Shown here piece after piece: positions 23,988-35,737 of a DNA stretch of 64,000 bases (its first letter is position 1; each line of letters opens with the position of its first letter). Both the position numbers and the translations under genes were made by a program. The notes under the pieces were generated by a model that searched no databases, was not told the origin of the DNA, and saw only the letters and a list, made by a program, of their open reading frames with translations. Origin of the DNA: Congeria kusceri (taxonomy: Eukaryota; Mollusca; Bivalvia; Myida; Dreissenidae); assembly GCA_027627225.1 (NCBI GenBank), contig CM051028.1, positions 22,812,364-22,876,363 on the forward strand, in the 5' to 3' direction.

Positions 23988-24714
23988 AAACAATACATTT
24001 TCAAAATAATCTTCTAACATTATTTGGCATACTATAATTTGATTTTTTTACGTTAGTATTTGATGAGTATAATAAATTGTACATAGAAATGATACCAAGT
24101 TACAACTAATCAATTTGATTGCTGGAATAATTGTAATTATCCATTAGTGATGTATGAAGGAATGAAACTATTTATAAGTTAAGAAAGCTATATTATTTGG
24201 TCATAAAAATGATTATACTTGGAAGTCACCATGTCATAGTCTGTGAGGATCAAACTGGAACGTTTGCAATAGGGATTTGCAATTACAGCAGCAGAACATT
24301 GAATTTCAAACATAATAAAATGTTGTTATATCAAGGATTCCTCAAGGATTGCCATCAAGTCCATACGCCACCTTTTTGGTACATCAATCCTCAAAGAGTA
24401 TCGTTAATAAATCCAGTGTCTTCTTATAATTATTTTGTTGCTGTTGTACAAATGCCTAATACACGTTTAGAAAGCTCGTTTTAAGCTGAAAGTATCATGC
24501 AATAAACTATCATAGTATGGCAAAAATCATAGGTTGGTAGTTTTCAAATACAATGTATTTCCAACCCCTCTTACCCAAAATCCCGTATCCCCGCCTGGAC
24601 TACATGGAAACAGACGTGCAAATTTAACTATATTGCATCTAATTATGTGTAAATGCTTTGTTTTTAAACTCCCTTAACTTGAATTAAAAATAATGAATAT
24701 TTCATAATTTATTT

Positions 24715-24975
24715 AAGAAATAATTTTTGATTCATCGCTGTTTATCGGCCAATAAACACCGATTAGGAGTTCTGATGCGTAGGAATTAAACCATGAGAGT
24801 GTTTAATAGCCACACATCAGAACGACAAAGAGTTGTTTATTGGCTGATAAACAATGACGATGCGAAAATTATTTAACTTCTAACATGATTTGACATATAT
24901 TTTTGCAATTGTAATTGGAACTACTTTTCACTATGCTCCGCTCAGAATTGGAACTTCTTTTTGCATTGTTTATTG
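24715..24975. repeat. Dispersed repeat Y, copy 2
   Basis: Diverged copy of 21742-21995 in the same orientation, with GTTTATCGGCCAATAAACAC and TTGTTTATTGGCTGATAAAC. Confidence 0.7.
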
Positions 24976-26350
24976 GGTAGTTTAACAATGATCAGTTTGT
25001 TCTTTGTCTATAGTATCATGTTAGAATGATCCATACACCTTTAGCAATTTCTGATTATTCTTGGATATTTTTGAGACAGTGTAAATCCCAAAAGGTAATA
25101 ATTAAATAAAATTTAGTAAGGTAATAATTAATAAATTAAAATTAATTGTAAAAAATAAATTATATATTAGGCATCACATTTAATAATTCTGTAACCAGTT
25201 TTGGAAGTTCTACAGACAATGTATCAGTTCCGACTGATAATCATGTGTGGAAAACATCATATTGCACATCATTTATTCAAATATGACTATGAAACACTGT
25301 CTGATATAAACCTAAAAATAATTCAATAAGGCGAGACCAAGTTTGACCTCAATGTCATTAATATTTTGACCACACATTCTCAAATTAGGTATCTTCTGTT
25401 TACATTTGCAATAAAATTAGCCTGACACATGGAAATAAAAGCAACCTGCAGACATAAATCTAATGGGTCAAACGCAGTAAGCAATTCAAATGTTAAACAA
25501 AACATCAGCACATTGTTTGGCACAATTTTCTAGAAGGATTATGAATGCTATACAATATTTCAATAGTAGTTCACAAATGTTGACTGCGTTCCAATTTTGA
25601 TGTTCACAATACATTTGGGCCTACATGCTAATCTCAATGCAAAACAAACAAATCAAACAAATAACGAATGTTTTTTGATATAATCGATTATAAAGCCTGA
25701 TTTTAAAAGAAATCCATGTTCATTCTTCCTATCACTTTTGATTAAAATAAAATTATAGCTTAACACAATTTTTGTTTTGCATTGTTATATGAATGCCTTT
25801 AACAAAATATTGTTGACCTAAATAAATTCAATTGATCAGCGGTACCAAGACATTTCACAAAATATGAATGCAAGCAATTTAGTCAAAATGTAATTTCAAT
25901 TTATTTACAAGTCTGTGTATAATATTGTTTAAATATTATTGAATAACAATTTTGCATTGGAGTTATTCTGTACTTATTATGCCAATATTTCAATTAATAC
26001 TTGCTGTACGTTTTAAAACTGAGTTTTTTGTTAAAAAAAGAGGCACAGTTTTGAATATAAATCTTGTGTCCAGTTGTTTATAAAAAAAATTATTATGCTT
26101 GCATTATATTGTCAACTTTTATGTAATGCAAATGATTCATGTAGGATTTAGAGCTGCATAATTCCTCAGTTTTAAATATTTATTATTTGTGTTGTTTGTT
26201 ATATTTCAATCTTTTTATCAAACAAATCATCAGGAAAATTAACAACAATATTTTGCAAATTATAGTATTAAGGCATATTTTGTTATTTTCTCACTTTAAT
26301 AGATGGAATAAAATTCAAATTTTTCAAGTCATGTAATAAAATATTTATAC

Positions 26351-26476
26351 CTGATGTTTGTTGTTATTTTCTTGTGGCTGTTTTAATTCAGAAATCGGTT
26401 TTCCTCTGTGTTTTTTATCCTTTGCCTTATTCTTTTTCTTTGACCTGCAATTCAGTACTGATGACCCTCCACCCAT
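26351..26476 (-). CDS. Short MG-start candidate alternative first exon
   Basis: ATG at 26476 with A at -3 and G at +4, preceded by an in-frame TAA six nt upstream. Forty-two codons run to a donor CAG|GTATAAAT below 26351, ending in phase 0. The product starts MGGGSSVLNC, which matches an N-myristoylation signal (Gly 2, Ser 6) with a nearby Cys for palmitoylation, followed by a basic run SKKKNKAKDKKHRGK. Phase 0 fits the next rod exon (8056), which would give a short isoform beginning with this anchor and running into SLHNEIEAYEP. It is the second such MG exon in the same gene. It is too short to be certain and could be chance. Confidence 0.4.
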
Positions 26477-26776
26477 TTTTTAAGCAGACGACGATCGAAA
26501 ATTAGAAATATTACACGAAAATCCTGACCACCATACACACATATTCCAGGGCTTTCAACATTTATGGGGAACTTCAAAATATTATTCATTAAATAAATTT
26601 ATTTGACATTATTTTTAATATTTATTCGCCATCGTCCTTTTGTATAAACATTTATTTCCACGTTTTTATCTTTTAAACTGGAGCTATCCACTGTCATATA
26701 TATTTCAACATTTTAATATATATTTTCCATTCATTCCAATTTCTGATTTTCCATTTCACTTTTCAAGCCCTGCAAG

Positions 26777-26848
26777 ATGACACGGACACAGTATCAAGAA
26801 ACAATCGCTCGTCGTCCACACTCAAGCGGACCCATAGTTCAGCTGAAG
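26777..26848 (+). other. Possible isolated plus-strand exon (72 nt)
   Basis: A pyrimidine-rich tract ends CCCTGCAAG at 26776, followed by 72 nt of unusually balanced composition ending GCTGAAG|GTATCC. Read from the third base it gives a Ser/Thr/Arg-rich peptide (VSRNNRSSSTLKRTHSSAE) that resembles a phosphorylated linker. No partner exon on the plus strand is visible in the window, so it could be an exon of an overlapping gene, a captured fragment, or chance. Confidence 0.2.
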
Positions 26849-27470
26849 GTATCCTGTTACACTATTGCTGATTTATTCCATAACATTACCAAGATTGGTT
26901 ATAGATCTATGTACGTACTTAATCACAGTCGTGCAGTGCCATTTAACACCAATGTTTTGGCTACCCAGCGTTCTACCGGTACTAATTCTACGTTAAGACC
27001 AGATTATATTGTCACTTAATTTAAAGGTTGCATTGATTTTTACTGCAGTTCAATAACATTTAACATTAGCAATCAAAAGTTTAACAATCTCCATTAACTC
27101 TGTACCTTTAATGACAATAATTGGGTTGGATTGGCAAATAATTCTGGAAAATTTTATGTGATTGTTCATACTACAGTTTTTCAAGAACTCCATGTTTTAA
27201 AGCTTTATTTATTTTGTTGTAGCTGTGTTGTTTTTTTAGATGATGTGCAGACTTCACTAACAGCTTAATCTTCAGACCTTTTATTATTAGCGTTCATTTG
27301 ACACTAGTAATATACACTTTCTTAAATTTCAGTAAAATTCAGAAAAACGTGATTTCAGAATTTTACAGAAATAGTGTACATTATTGTATTGCCTCGTCAT
27401 AATATAAAAGTTTCCACAATTCAATGCCTTTATACGTGTACTCCAATGCATAGACAAATTGAACTAAATA

Positions 27471-27716
27471 CCAGGGCCCAGTTGCTAAACTCTAACGGCC
27501 AGTTAAGTTAACTTTAGATGAAAATAAAACTAATATTACAAGCAACTCCAAGCAACTCGCTTATGAAGCATTTGACATTTATTTGAGCATATCAATTTAT
27601 TTAAAATAAATGCAAACGTTAAAGTTTTAACATTTAATTCACATCAAAAACTTCATCCAAAAGTTAACGGCTGTCAGCTTAATTGTCCGTTAAGGTTTTG
27701 AGCAACTGGGCCCTGG
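27471..27716. mobile_element. 246-bp MITE with CCAGGGCCCAGTTGCT ends
   Basis: CCAGGGCCCAGTTGCT at 27471-27486 and its exact complement at 27701-27716, extended inward by AAA. The interior repeats GTTAACTTTA/TAAAGTTTTAAC-like and GGCCAGTTAAG/GTCCGTTAAGG sequences in inverted order. No clear target duplication. Confidence 0.75.
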
Positions 27717-28519
27717 GTGATTTAAAGAGACTTTTGTCATACACTTGGCAATCTCCACTTTGCAGAATATTGTCAACTGCTGGCTACTTGATTTACTCCA
27801 TTTACTTATCACAACATCCTTATACTGTAAGCCAATATCAAACAAAACATTTGGTAATTCCTTATCTCCTATCCAATGATTTCAAATTACCCCACAATTT
27901 TCACAGTTCTATTATAAAATCCACTGAAATTTAGAGTCCCAGACCTCTGGATAGCAGGTGGTTAAATCCTAGTCTATAACGGAATGCCCTGGATGAATTA
28001 ATTGCAAATGGTAGCCGCAGTCTTCTGTGTTTAAATATGCATAGCTGTCAAATCATTATTTATGTTTGTATTTACTTTATCTAAGTTCAAACAAATTTAA
28101 GTTGCGGTAAACAAGCACCTGTTTCAGACTAGAAGTTGCTAATAAATTAATACAGATCGATAAATAATGACGAAATACCGAAATTGGAATTAATTTAATT
28201 CCTTTATCAAACCAACCAGAGAACTATTAAATACGTTAGTATTGCTCTGAGAATAATACAGCATATTAATCAAGCCTCCAAATAGCACAAAATCATTTGA
28301 ATGCATAAAACACTGGTATACTTAATTCTATCCAATTTTATATAAAGCATGCAATCTAATGCTTGATACGATCGTATCAATATTCAGACATAAATATCTG
28401 ATAACAAAAAACGAATCAATATAAAACATTATTCTGTATAAAACAGAAAATCTTGTGAGGCTTTTCTTTTTCTTCTTCTGTTGTTCACATGATTACAAGT
28501 GGCAAGGTAAAAGACAAAT

Positions 28520-28765
28520 GAGACCCGTCGTGGGAAAACCGAGCTTAATGCATTCGCGTAGTGTCATCCCGGATTAGCCTGTGCACAGGCTAATCCAGGA
28601 CGGCACTTTCCGCCTACAGTGGATTTATGATTAGAAGAGACTTCCCTCAAACAGAAAATACCATAAAAGCGGAAAGTGCTGTCCTGTATTAGCAGACTGC
28701 ACAGGCTAATCTGGGACGACACTTTACGCACATGCATTAAGCCCTGTTTTCCCACAAAATGCCTC
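28520..28765 (+). mobile_element. Fold-back MITE copy 9
   Basis: Forward copy flanked by AAAT on both sides, a plausible 4-bp target duplication. The left hairpin loop is shortened. Confidence 0.85.
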
Positions 28766-29006
28766 AAATGTTTTATGTCACCGATTATTCTAACAACATA
28801 ATTGTTATTCCGATGTTACGATGTCCAGGAACCAATTGGACATTTACCCAATTTTAAATACAAATATGTCACAGTTGCACTTATGTCTTATTTTCTATGT
28901 CAGTGAAAGCACAAAAAGAAAGGCTATATTAATTATGTCAGCACTAATAAACAAACATTGTGGAGCCTCTTTTTAGACAATATGTTTATGCTGGTACTAT
29001 TTATTC

Positions 29007-31455
29007 AGCGTAGCTGTCTAAGATCACTTTTGACCTAGATTTTTTGCGATAATTATGCAGCGGGAAAATTGAATGCCAACAGAATTGTGCAAATTTTCTA
29101 ATTTTAGGGAATGCAAACTTCAAACAATAGTTTAACGTATACCAATAACTGTTGCATACTTTTGAGGATTAAAAATTTACATAATTGTTTACATAAGCGG
29201 TTAAAATGAAGTTATAAACATATCCTCGACATATACCCTAGAACTGAGGCTAATTATGAATGTATTTTCTCATTGTATGCCATAAACAGAATGCTATATT
29301 CATTCACATAACGAAATAACTATTTTGTTTAGCCTACATTTATATAAACGCTACGCTCTATAAATAGCAATTATGCAATGTTCCCATTCATAAATCTCAT
29401 TCACAGAGTTGCCGTTCCATGTAGCCCAGTGATTCTAACGAGTTCTTCACATTCCAGAAACAGTAGTGTCATTCTAAAAATAGTGCGCGTAGCTATAAAC
29501 AGTGTATAGCTGTGTTAATATACTCGTACATGCATCGATAATAGCGTTCAGAGAATCATAAACCTAAAAATTTAAATAAATGGGAAATTGATATTTATAA
29601 ACTTACTGTTAATTTGAATTAAAATTGTGGTTACGATTTATTAACGATTATTTATAATTGCATTTTTCTATCAACTTCTCCAGTACTGGCGCAGTGCCTA
29701 AATCCGCCATATTTGGGGGGTATTTTTACGATTTTTTAAAAAGTTGTTAAACGATTAACATAAAAATTCACATAAATCAAGTTAGATTTAATGTGCATTT
29801 ACTGGCGTGTTACGGTTACATTTCAAATACTTGGCAAATGAAAAATATCTATTCAAATTGAAGGCCTAAACAGTGTAAAAAAATGAGCGTCGGAGTGCCT
29901 AAATCCGCCACCCCTCTTTAAAATGTTCAAATTGCTCGAAAATAATATTATTTTATGAATTCTGTTTTCAAAGCAACTTCTATTGACAAAACTCCCACTT
30001 TTGTTTCTTTAAGGTTCATTTTCTAGTGTTTAAAATAAACGGTGATCCGAAGTCGCTTGGTGAAAATCGTAGATCAGGAACCGTGACATTCTTATTCCAC
30101 ATTTGACTATTGTTCTTATTTAATTTGTTATATTAAGCAGCTCGTTGTGTGTTGTTAATACAATGTTTCAATTTCTTAAAATACTCATTTGTATTTCTAA
30201 AAATAGCTCTGAAACTGATCGAGGCCCTGCGTGCATGTGGGACAAATAATTAGGGTTTTGAGTAGCGAGACATTTGCGCTCTTAATATGCAGTTCTTTCC
30301 GCATTTTATTGTATGTAATGCTCATGAATAATGGTTATTTTTATGCTGCACATGCTCCCATAGACATAATATTAAAACACGATAATTTAATTTTATCATG
30401 GACACCATGCGGGGCTTCAAAATTGCGCATGCGCAGTATGAAATAGTTTCCCCGCATGCAGCTTGTTTGCATTTAAGGGTTATGTACAAAATAATTGGAG
30501 AAAATATTCATTTATGCACAAATCAAGATGAAAACTCGTCAGCGTTGTTAAGGGAAAGCAAATGATTGATCGAGATCAACAAAATAGAAATCGCCGGTAA
30601 AACAACGCTTATTCGGATGGGGTGCCGGATTTAGGCAAGTGGCGGATTTAGGCACTGCGCCAGTAGATATTATTGCATCTGTAAAAAGATGCTACATTTT
30701 CAATAGATAAAATGTTATGAAAGAAGATTCGGAATACGTCAAATTGTTATTCGTGTAGCATGAATACACAATTTGCAGTACTAATTATACACAGGAACCC
30801 TTGAAATATCATATTTCTACTGATATAATTTAAAATCGTCATAGTCTAATGAATTTTTATGTTTGCGTTATGAAAAATAAAGTCTTAACATTTCAAAAAT
30901 CGCTGAATGTTCCCTGACTCTTGCTTTTCATTGGGATACACAGCATAAATGCTTATTTGACTTCAAATCGTTATTATATTAGATAACTTACATGAATGGT
31001 ATATTACCGGTACTATAAATAACTATATAGACTCGTCTGATACATAATAATTTTAATTCATTCCCGAAATTATTTTCTTACATTGTTAATTTGTTAAATC
31101 GGCTTGACAAATTCAGATAACAATTATGTTAACCTAAATTATTTTGGTTATTCATATATCACTGGTGGAAAAATGGAGCTGTATGATTGGTTTATTCACA
31201 GCATAGATATTAATGATAATTTTATATAATTTTTAAATTAATAAATTTATCTCAAATTAACTTTTGAGTCCGAGAAGTTTTCTTATAGTGTCCGAAAAAT
31301 ATGGGGTCCAATAAGTCTCCTAATATTGGTGGGGACCAAAATATCTGGGATCTGAGAAGTCACGTAACCGATCATTTTGGCCGTCTGTTTAGGTAATTTT
31401 TAAATGACATCTCAATATTAATTTCAACGCCGATTGTCTTTTTTAAAGACATTTC
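29007..31455. repeat. Long dispersed repeat, copy 2, carrying an insertion
   Basis: Matches copy 1 from GCGTAGCTGTCTAAGATC through the GTCCGAGAAG block (about 31260-31370) to TTTTTTAAAGACATTTCTT. It contains the TA-flanked element at 29686-30663 and a few smaller indels. The copies are clearly diverged, so the event is not recent. Confidence 0.8.
29686..30663. mobile_element. 978-bp TA-flanked inverted-repeat element (non-autonomous)
   Basis: Perfect terminal inverted repeats of 24 bp starting CTGGCGCAGTGCCTAAATCC at both ends, with TA duplicated on each side (29684-29685, 30664-30665). The paralogous site at about 11836 has a single TA, proving the insertion. Extra copies of GTGCCTAAATCCGCCA lie inside the element near 29891, and GCCGGATTTAGGCA lies near 30624. 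TA duplication points to Tc1/mariner or a related TA-targeting group. No transposase remains; the small frames inside are not convincing. Confidence 0.9.
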
Positions 31456-31627
31456 TTCTTTTATATTTGCAGTATGCTTTTATGACAAACACATAATAGG
31501 AACAATGAGAATCATTTTGCCCTTGAATTAGTTCCTTAATTAACATTTGGTTTTGTTTGTGCACATATTTCATGTGTTTATTCATACCATAACTGTATTT
31601 TCAGTGGAATACACTAAAACTATTTTA

Positions 31628-32390
31628 TAGGGATGCAACGGATACCCGAAAATACCAGCATTCTCGGTTCCATAAAAATTAACTCGAGTTCGGTTCTTCA
31701 TTGGAAAATTTGGGTCCGGTATTAAAATAATAATGCAAATCAACCATTTTATTCATTGTCATCTTTCTTAAAATTCTTCTGAATCTAAAACCATATTCAA
31801 CAAATTAATAAAACTAAGACCCAATAGGCATAGGTGTTTCTATTCGACAGTATTTTTTTACAAATAAAAGCAAATATTCTGCTGGCGCTCTTGGATATAA
31901 CGAAAGCCACTGAACAGCTGTGTGATTGGCTTTTAACGAGACTTAAATTAAACTCAGAGCATCGTTATTTATATGACCAAACCTAAGTAAATGTCAAATT
32001 TATCGTTAATGAAAAGGAGAGATTTTGAGGTAAAATACATGTATATACTCTAGAGCTGGAGGAATAGGCCCCTATTCGGCTCAGAATTCTCGTTAACAAA
32101 CAACAATGTTGATGACAAAAGTCCAGTGAAAAATATCTATTAAGGAAACAGGTACAGTTCAAACTTCATAGTTCCTTTCTAACAGTGAACATGTCACAAA
32201 CGAGAATAATTTCATTAATCGTATAATCTTTAAAGTAGAACAATGTTTACTCATCATAACAGCCCTCTAGAGATACAAAGTGGATGTGTACTTTTACTTA
32301 TATAAATACCCGACCTGACCCGCAAATACCCAACCCGAAGAAAGATACCCGACCCGAACTGACAAAAATTTGCTAACCGTTACATCCCTA
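31628..32390. mobile_element. hAT-like non-autonomous element, 763 bp
   Basis: Ends TAGGGATGCAACGGATA and, complemented, TAGGGATGTAACGGTTA. It is flanked by CTATTTTA (31620-31627) and TTATTTTA (32391-32398), an 8-bp duplication with one mismatch, the length made by hAT transposases. The subterminal regions hold repeated ACCCGAC motifs. No transposase frame. Confidence 0.8.
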
Positions 32391-32516
32391 TTATTTTAAC
32401 ATGATTTCAGTTAGGAAACCAATATATTCATCGTTACCTATCCGTAATAATATTTATAATCTCGGAAATTCAGGGTCAGATTCATTTTCCTGAGCTATAA
32501 AATAAACTTCCAAATA

Positions 32517-33018
32517 CAGCTGAACTTTGTTATCTCAAACTCGCTGGAGTCGAAGTTCTGGAAATGTTGATATGGAAAATAATTCCTGACTTTGAGACTT
32601 CCTTCTTAGTTTATATAAAATGAATATGTTAATCACAAAGTTTTCACTCGAATTTTCGGATATATCGAACTGGTTTTCTGTACCAACAAGTATTTTAACA
32701 CTGATTTCTTTCTGTTTATCTCGAAGTGTTGATGCCTAAGACAATAAGTTTAGAGCCACGACCAAGTTTGTCACACATTGCAAACAACGTAACACCTCTT
32801 TTCTCTTTTTTAAAACAAGTATGTGTTAATGTTAATTTAATTACTGACCACTGGATTATAGTTAAGTATAAGTATACAGGATTGCAATGTTATTTTGTGA
32901 TTTATTGAACATTTAGACTAAATACTTTTAAAAGGTCTTTATTCGGATATGTCGAACTTCGGATATCTCGAAGTCGCTTGTGAGCTATTGGCTACTTCGA
33001 AATAATGAAGTTCAGTTG
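32517..33018. mobile_element. Tc1/mariner or pogo-like MITE, 502 bp
   Basis: TA at both borders (32515-32516, 33019-33020). Left end CAGCTGAACTTTGTTATCTC and right end complement CAACTGAACTTCATTATTTC are imperfect inverted repeats. Subterminal TCTCGAAGT and TCGAACTTCGGATAT motifs repeat within it, as in pogo-type elements. Short frames inside are not coding. Confidence 0.75.
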
Positions 33019-34683
33019 TAGGTATTGTTCCAATTGGAAATACAATTTTTAGCTGGGTAGCCATTTTGCTAATGCACATGCATGCACTCAGTTTCAAGTG
33101 TGAGTTTAATTTATTTTCACTTGCTGTTCAGGAATCAATTTCTATCAATAATTCTCTTGTGACAAATAACTACCTTGTTTTAAATCAATAAGAAATTTCA
33201 ATGAATGATTTCATTGTTTGACAAATGAAGCCAGTTGGCTGTGTTATTCAATAAAATTGCTTGCAATTTAGTTCAATTGAAATGTTCATTTCAAAGTAAA
33301 TAACCGAATTGAACAGATCTTTGGCATATTGCATTTTATTTTTCATACATAGGCTGTAAATACAGATAAGAAACGTGCATTTTACCCAACGGAACAACAT
33401 CACAAGTTTACAAATCTTCGACAATCCATTGAAAGGGTTACTCAAGCAAACTTATTTACAACATGATTTGTATTTAGTAAAGTTACATTAAATATGATTT
33501 TATATATGATCAACTTTGAATACAAGTCAATACATGAACGATCAGATTTAAAAACAGTATTATCAATTTTGGCTCCTAAATTGTGTTTTTCTGTTTATTC
33601 TAATTTGGTGTACTTTCGTCTAATAAATGTTGAATTCATGAGAACCTATTTTGCTTTAAGTGCTTGATTCGGATGTATTTCCCATAACTGGGCAGCATAC
33701 CTATTAATAGAGCACACTTCTGTGACATAAACAGACATTAAATGGGGCCTAATGTCCAACTCTTTACAACTTTAATTTACGAGGCAGCAATTTTAACTGT
33801 CTGTATTTATATCCTACCAATATTACAGCAACCGCTGTAAATAAAGGGCTATACATTAATTGACTGTAATTTTGACATAAAACGGTCAAGCACAGTGCTG
33901 ATCAATACACAGAAGTGAAAATAGATTGAATTTGGAACGTGATGTCAGTACCATTCAATTGCACGGTGAATATGGTCACTGCATGCTGCTAAAATAAAAT
34001 TGGAAAGAACAGTATACTTCGTGGAAAAAGTCGTTGAACAGTTAAGATATATCTGTATATAAATTCAATTATTTAACAATCCATATACTATATGATAAAA
34101 CCACAAGTTGCACGGAACAAAATATGATTTAAGCAACACATAAACATTCAATTTAAGTAAAATAGTGCTAGCATGGTGTAGATCTCGGTCAAAAACAAGT
34201 ACTTTGAATGATATGCATAATTCAAATTTAAACCCTTAAGTGTCAATATAAAGTTTATAGTTCCAAACATATTTTTTCAACAAAAACACATTGATAAGAT
34301 GACAGAAACATAAATGAGCTTCTATAACACGAATTATAGCCAAAATGGAAGAGAAATCTGAATATTTATCTGAAAATTCACTTCATGAATAAAAGACATG
34401 GACACTTTTTCACTTCGTCTATGAAGAGGGACAAATTTCAGGAAAATATGTTGTAAGAATATTTAGTAGCGATATCCACTGCCTTCAGCAGAACTAAAAT
34501 TATTGTCATATTATGATGAAATCCCAAAGAAATTAAATTGTCCATACGCATGCGGTGTCCATCCATTGATTATAAAGGTAACGTAGTTTTATTACATCAG
34601 TATATATGGTGACCATATACATCGTGAATTGGTTTAAGGGTATATTCATGTGGTTATTCATTAAAAGATGAAAGAATATATAT

Positions 34684-34923
34684 AAGGCGTGTCGTGGGAA
34701 AACCGGTCTTAATGCATGTGCGTAAAGGGTCGTCCCAGATTAGCACAGGCTAATCCAGGACGGCACTTTCCGCCTACAGCGAATCTACGTTTAGAAGAGA
34801 GTAACAGAAAATACCATAAAAGCGGAAAGTGCCGTCCTGGATTAGCCTGTGCGGACAGCACAGGCTGATCCTGGACAACACTTTACGTATGTGCATTAAG
34901 CCGGGCTTCCCACGACACGCCTC
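34684..34923 (+). mobile_element. Fold-back MITE copy 10
   Basis: Forward copy inserted in a TATATA stretch. The core has lost the ACTTCCTTG segment and the left hairpin has lost one side. Confidence 0.85.
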
Positions 34924-35112
34924 ATATATATTTGTGCCCTATTAAATTAGGTACTGAGAAAAGCATTTAGGTTTGGCTTTCGTACTTCACAATTTCTGAC
35001 CTCCACTAGATGATAGGTTATCTCCCTTGCCCTATTCCTAATAATAAAGAATTCTTTACAATATTCCTGGATCCAGACAGAGACCCAGACTGCCACCAAA
35101 ATTTAATCATTT

Positions 35113-35325
35113 GAGGCACGTCGTGAGAAAACCAGACTTAATGCATGTGCGTAAAGTGTCGTCCCGGATCAGCCTATGCAGTCCGCACAGGCTAATCCGG
35201 GACGGCACTTTACGCTTTTATGGTATTTTCTGTTTCAAGAAAGTATCTTCTAAACATAAATCCACTGTAGGTGGGACGACACTTCACGCACATGCATTAA
35301 GACCCGTTTTTCCACAACGCGCCTC
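35113..35325 (-). mobile_element. Fold-back MITE copy 11 (one hairpin deleted)
   Basis: Reverse copy. The second palindrome is deleted between CCACTGTAGG and TGGGACGACAC, the mirror image of the deletion in copy 5. Confidence 0.85.
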
Positions 35326-35396
35326 ATTCATTCATTGACCCATTTCCAACCCTTTCCAGAAAAGTTCATGCAAATCTGTTTACAACTTTTTGTGTG

Positions 35397-35737
35397 AGGC
35401 GTAACAAAATAATATGTTACTTTCAGGTTACCTGACCTAACCTAAACGAAATGCCCCAACCCTAGAACATTTTATTATGTTTGTCAGATATATTTTTGTT
35501 TTATTTACCTTTTTCAATAATTACATGTGTTTTTGGATAAATAAGTGTTTTGTTTTGATAGTATCCACTGATAAACAATGTTTAAGAATATTACTGATTA
35601 TTTATTCAGTTTTAGAATCTTAAAGTTGATCATTTACCCCCCCCCAAAAAAAAAAAAAAAAAAACAATCCCGACCTACCTACCGTAATTTTTTTGGGCAT
35701 GTAACCTGAAACAAACTTAATGTTTTTTTTTACGCCT
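35397..35737. mobile_element. 341-bp MITE with about 40-bp inverted ends
   Basis: The left end AGGCGTAACAAAATAATATG…CTTTCAGGTTAC is matched by the complement of the right end (AGGCGTAAAAAAAACATTAAG…TTTCAGGTTACATG). The interior has a C9/A18 homopolymer junction at 35637-35665 and CCGACCTACCTACCG. Confidence 0.65.
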
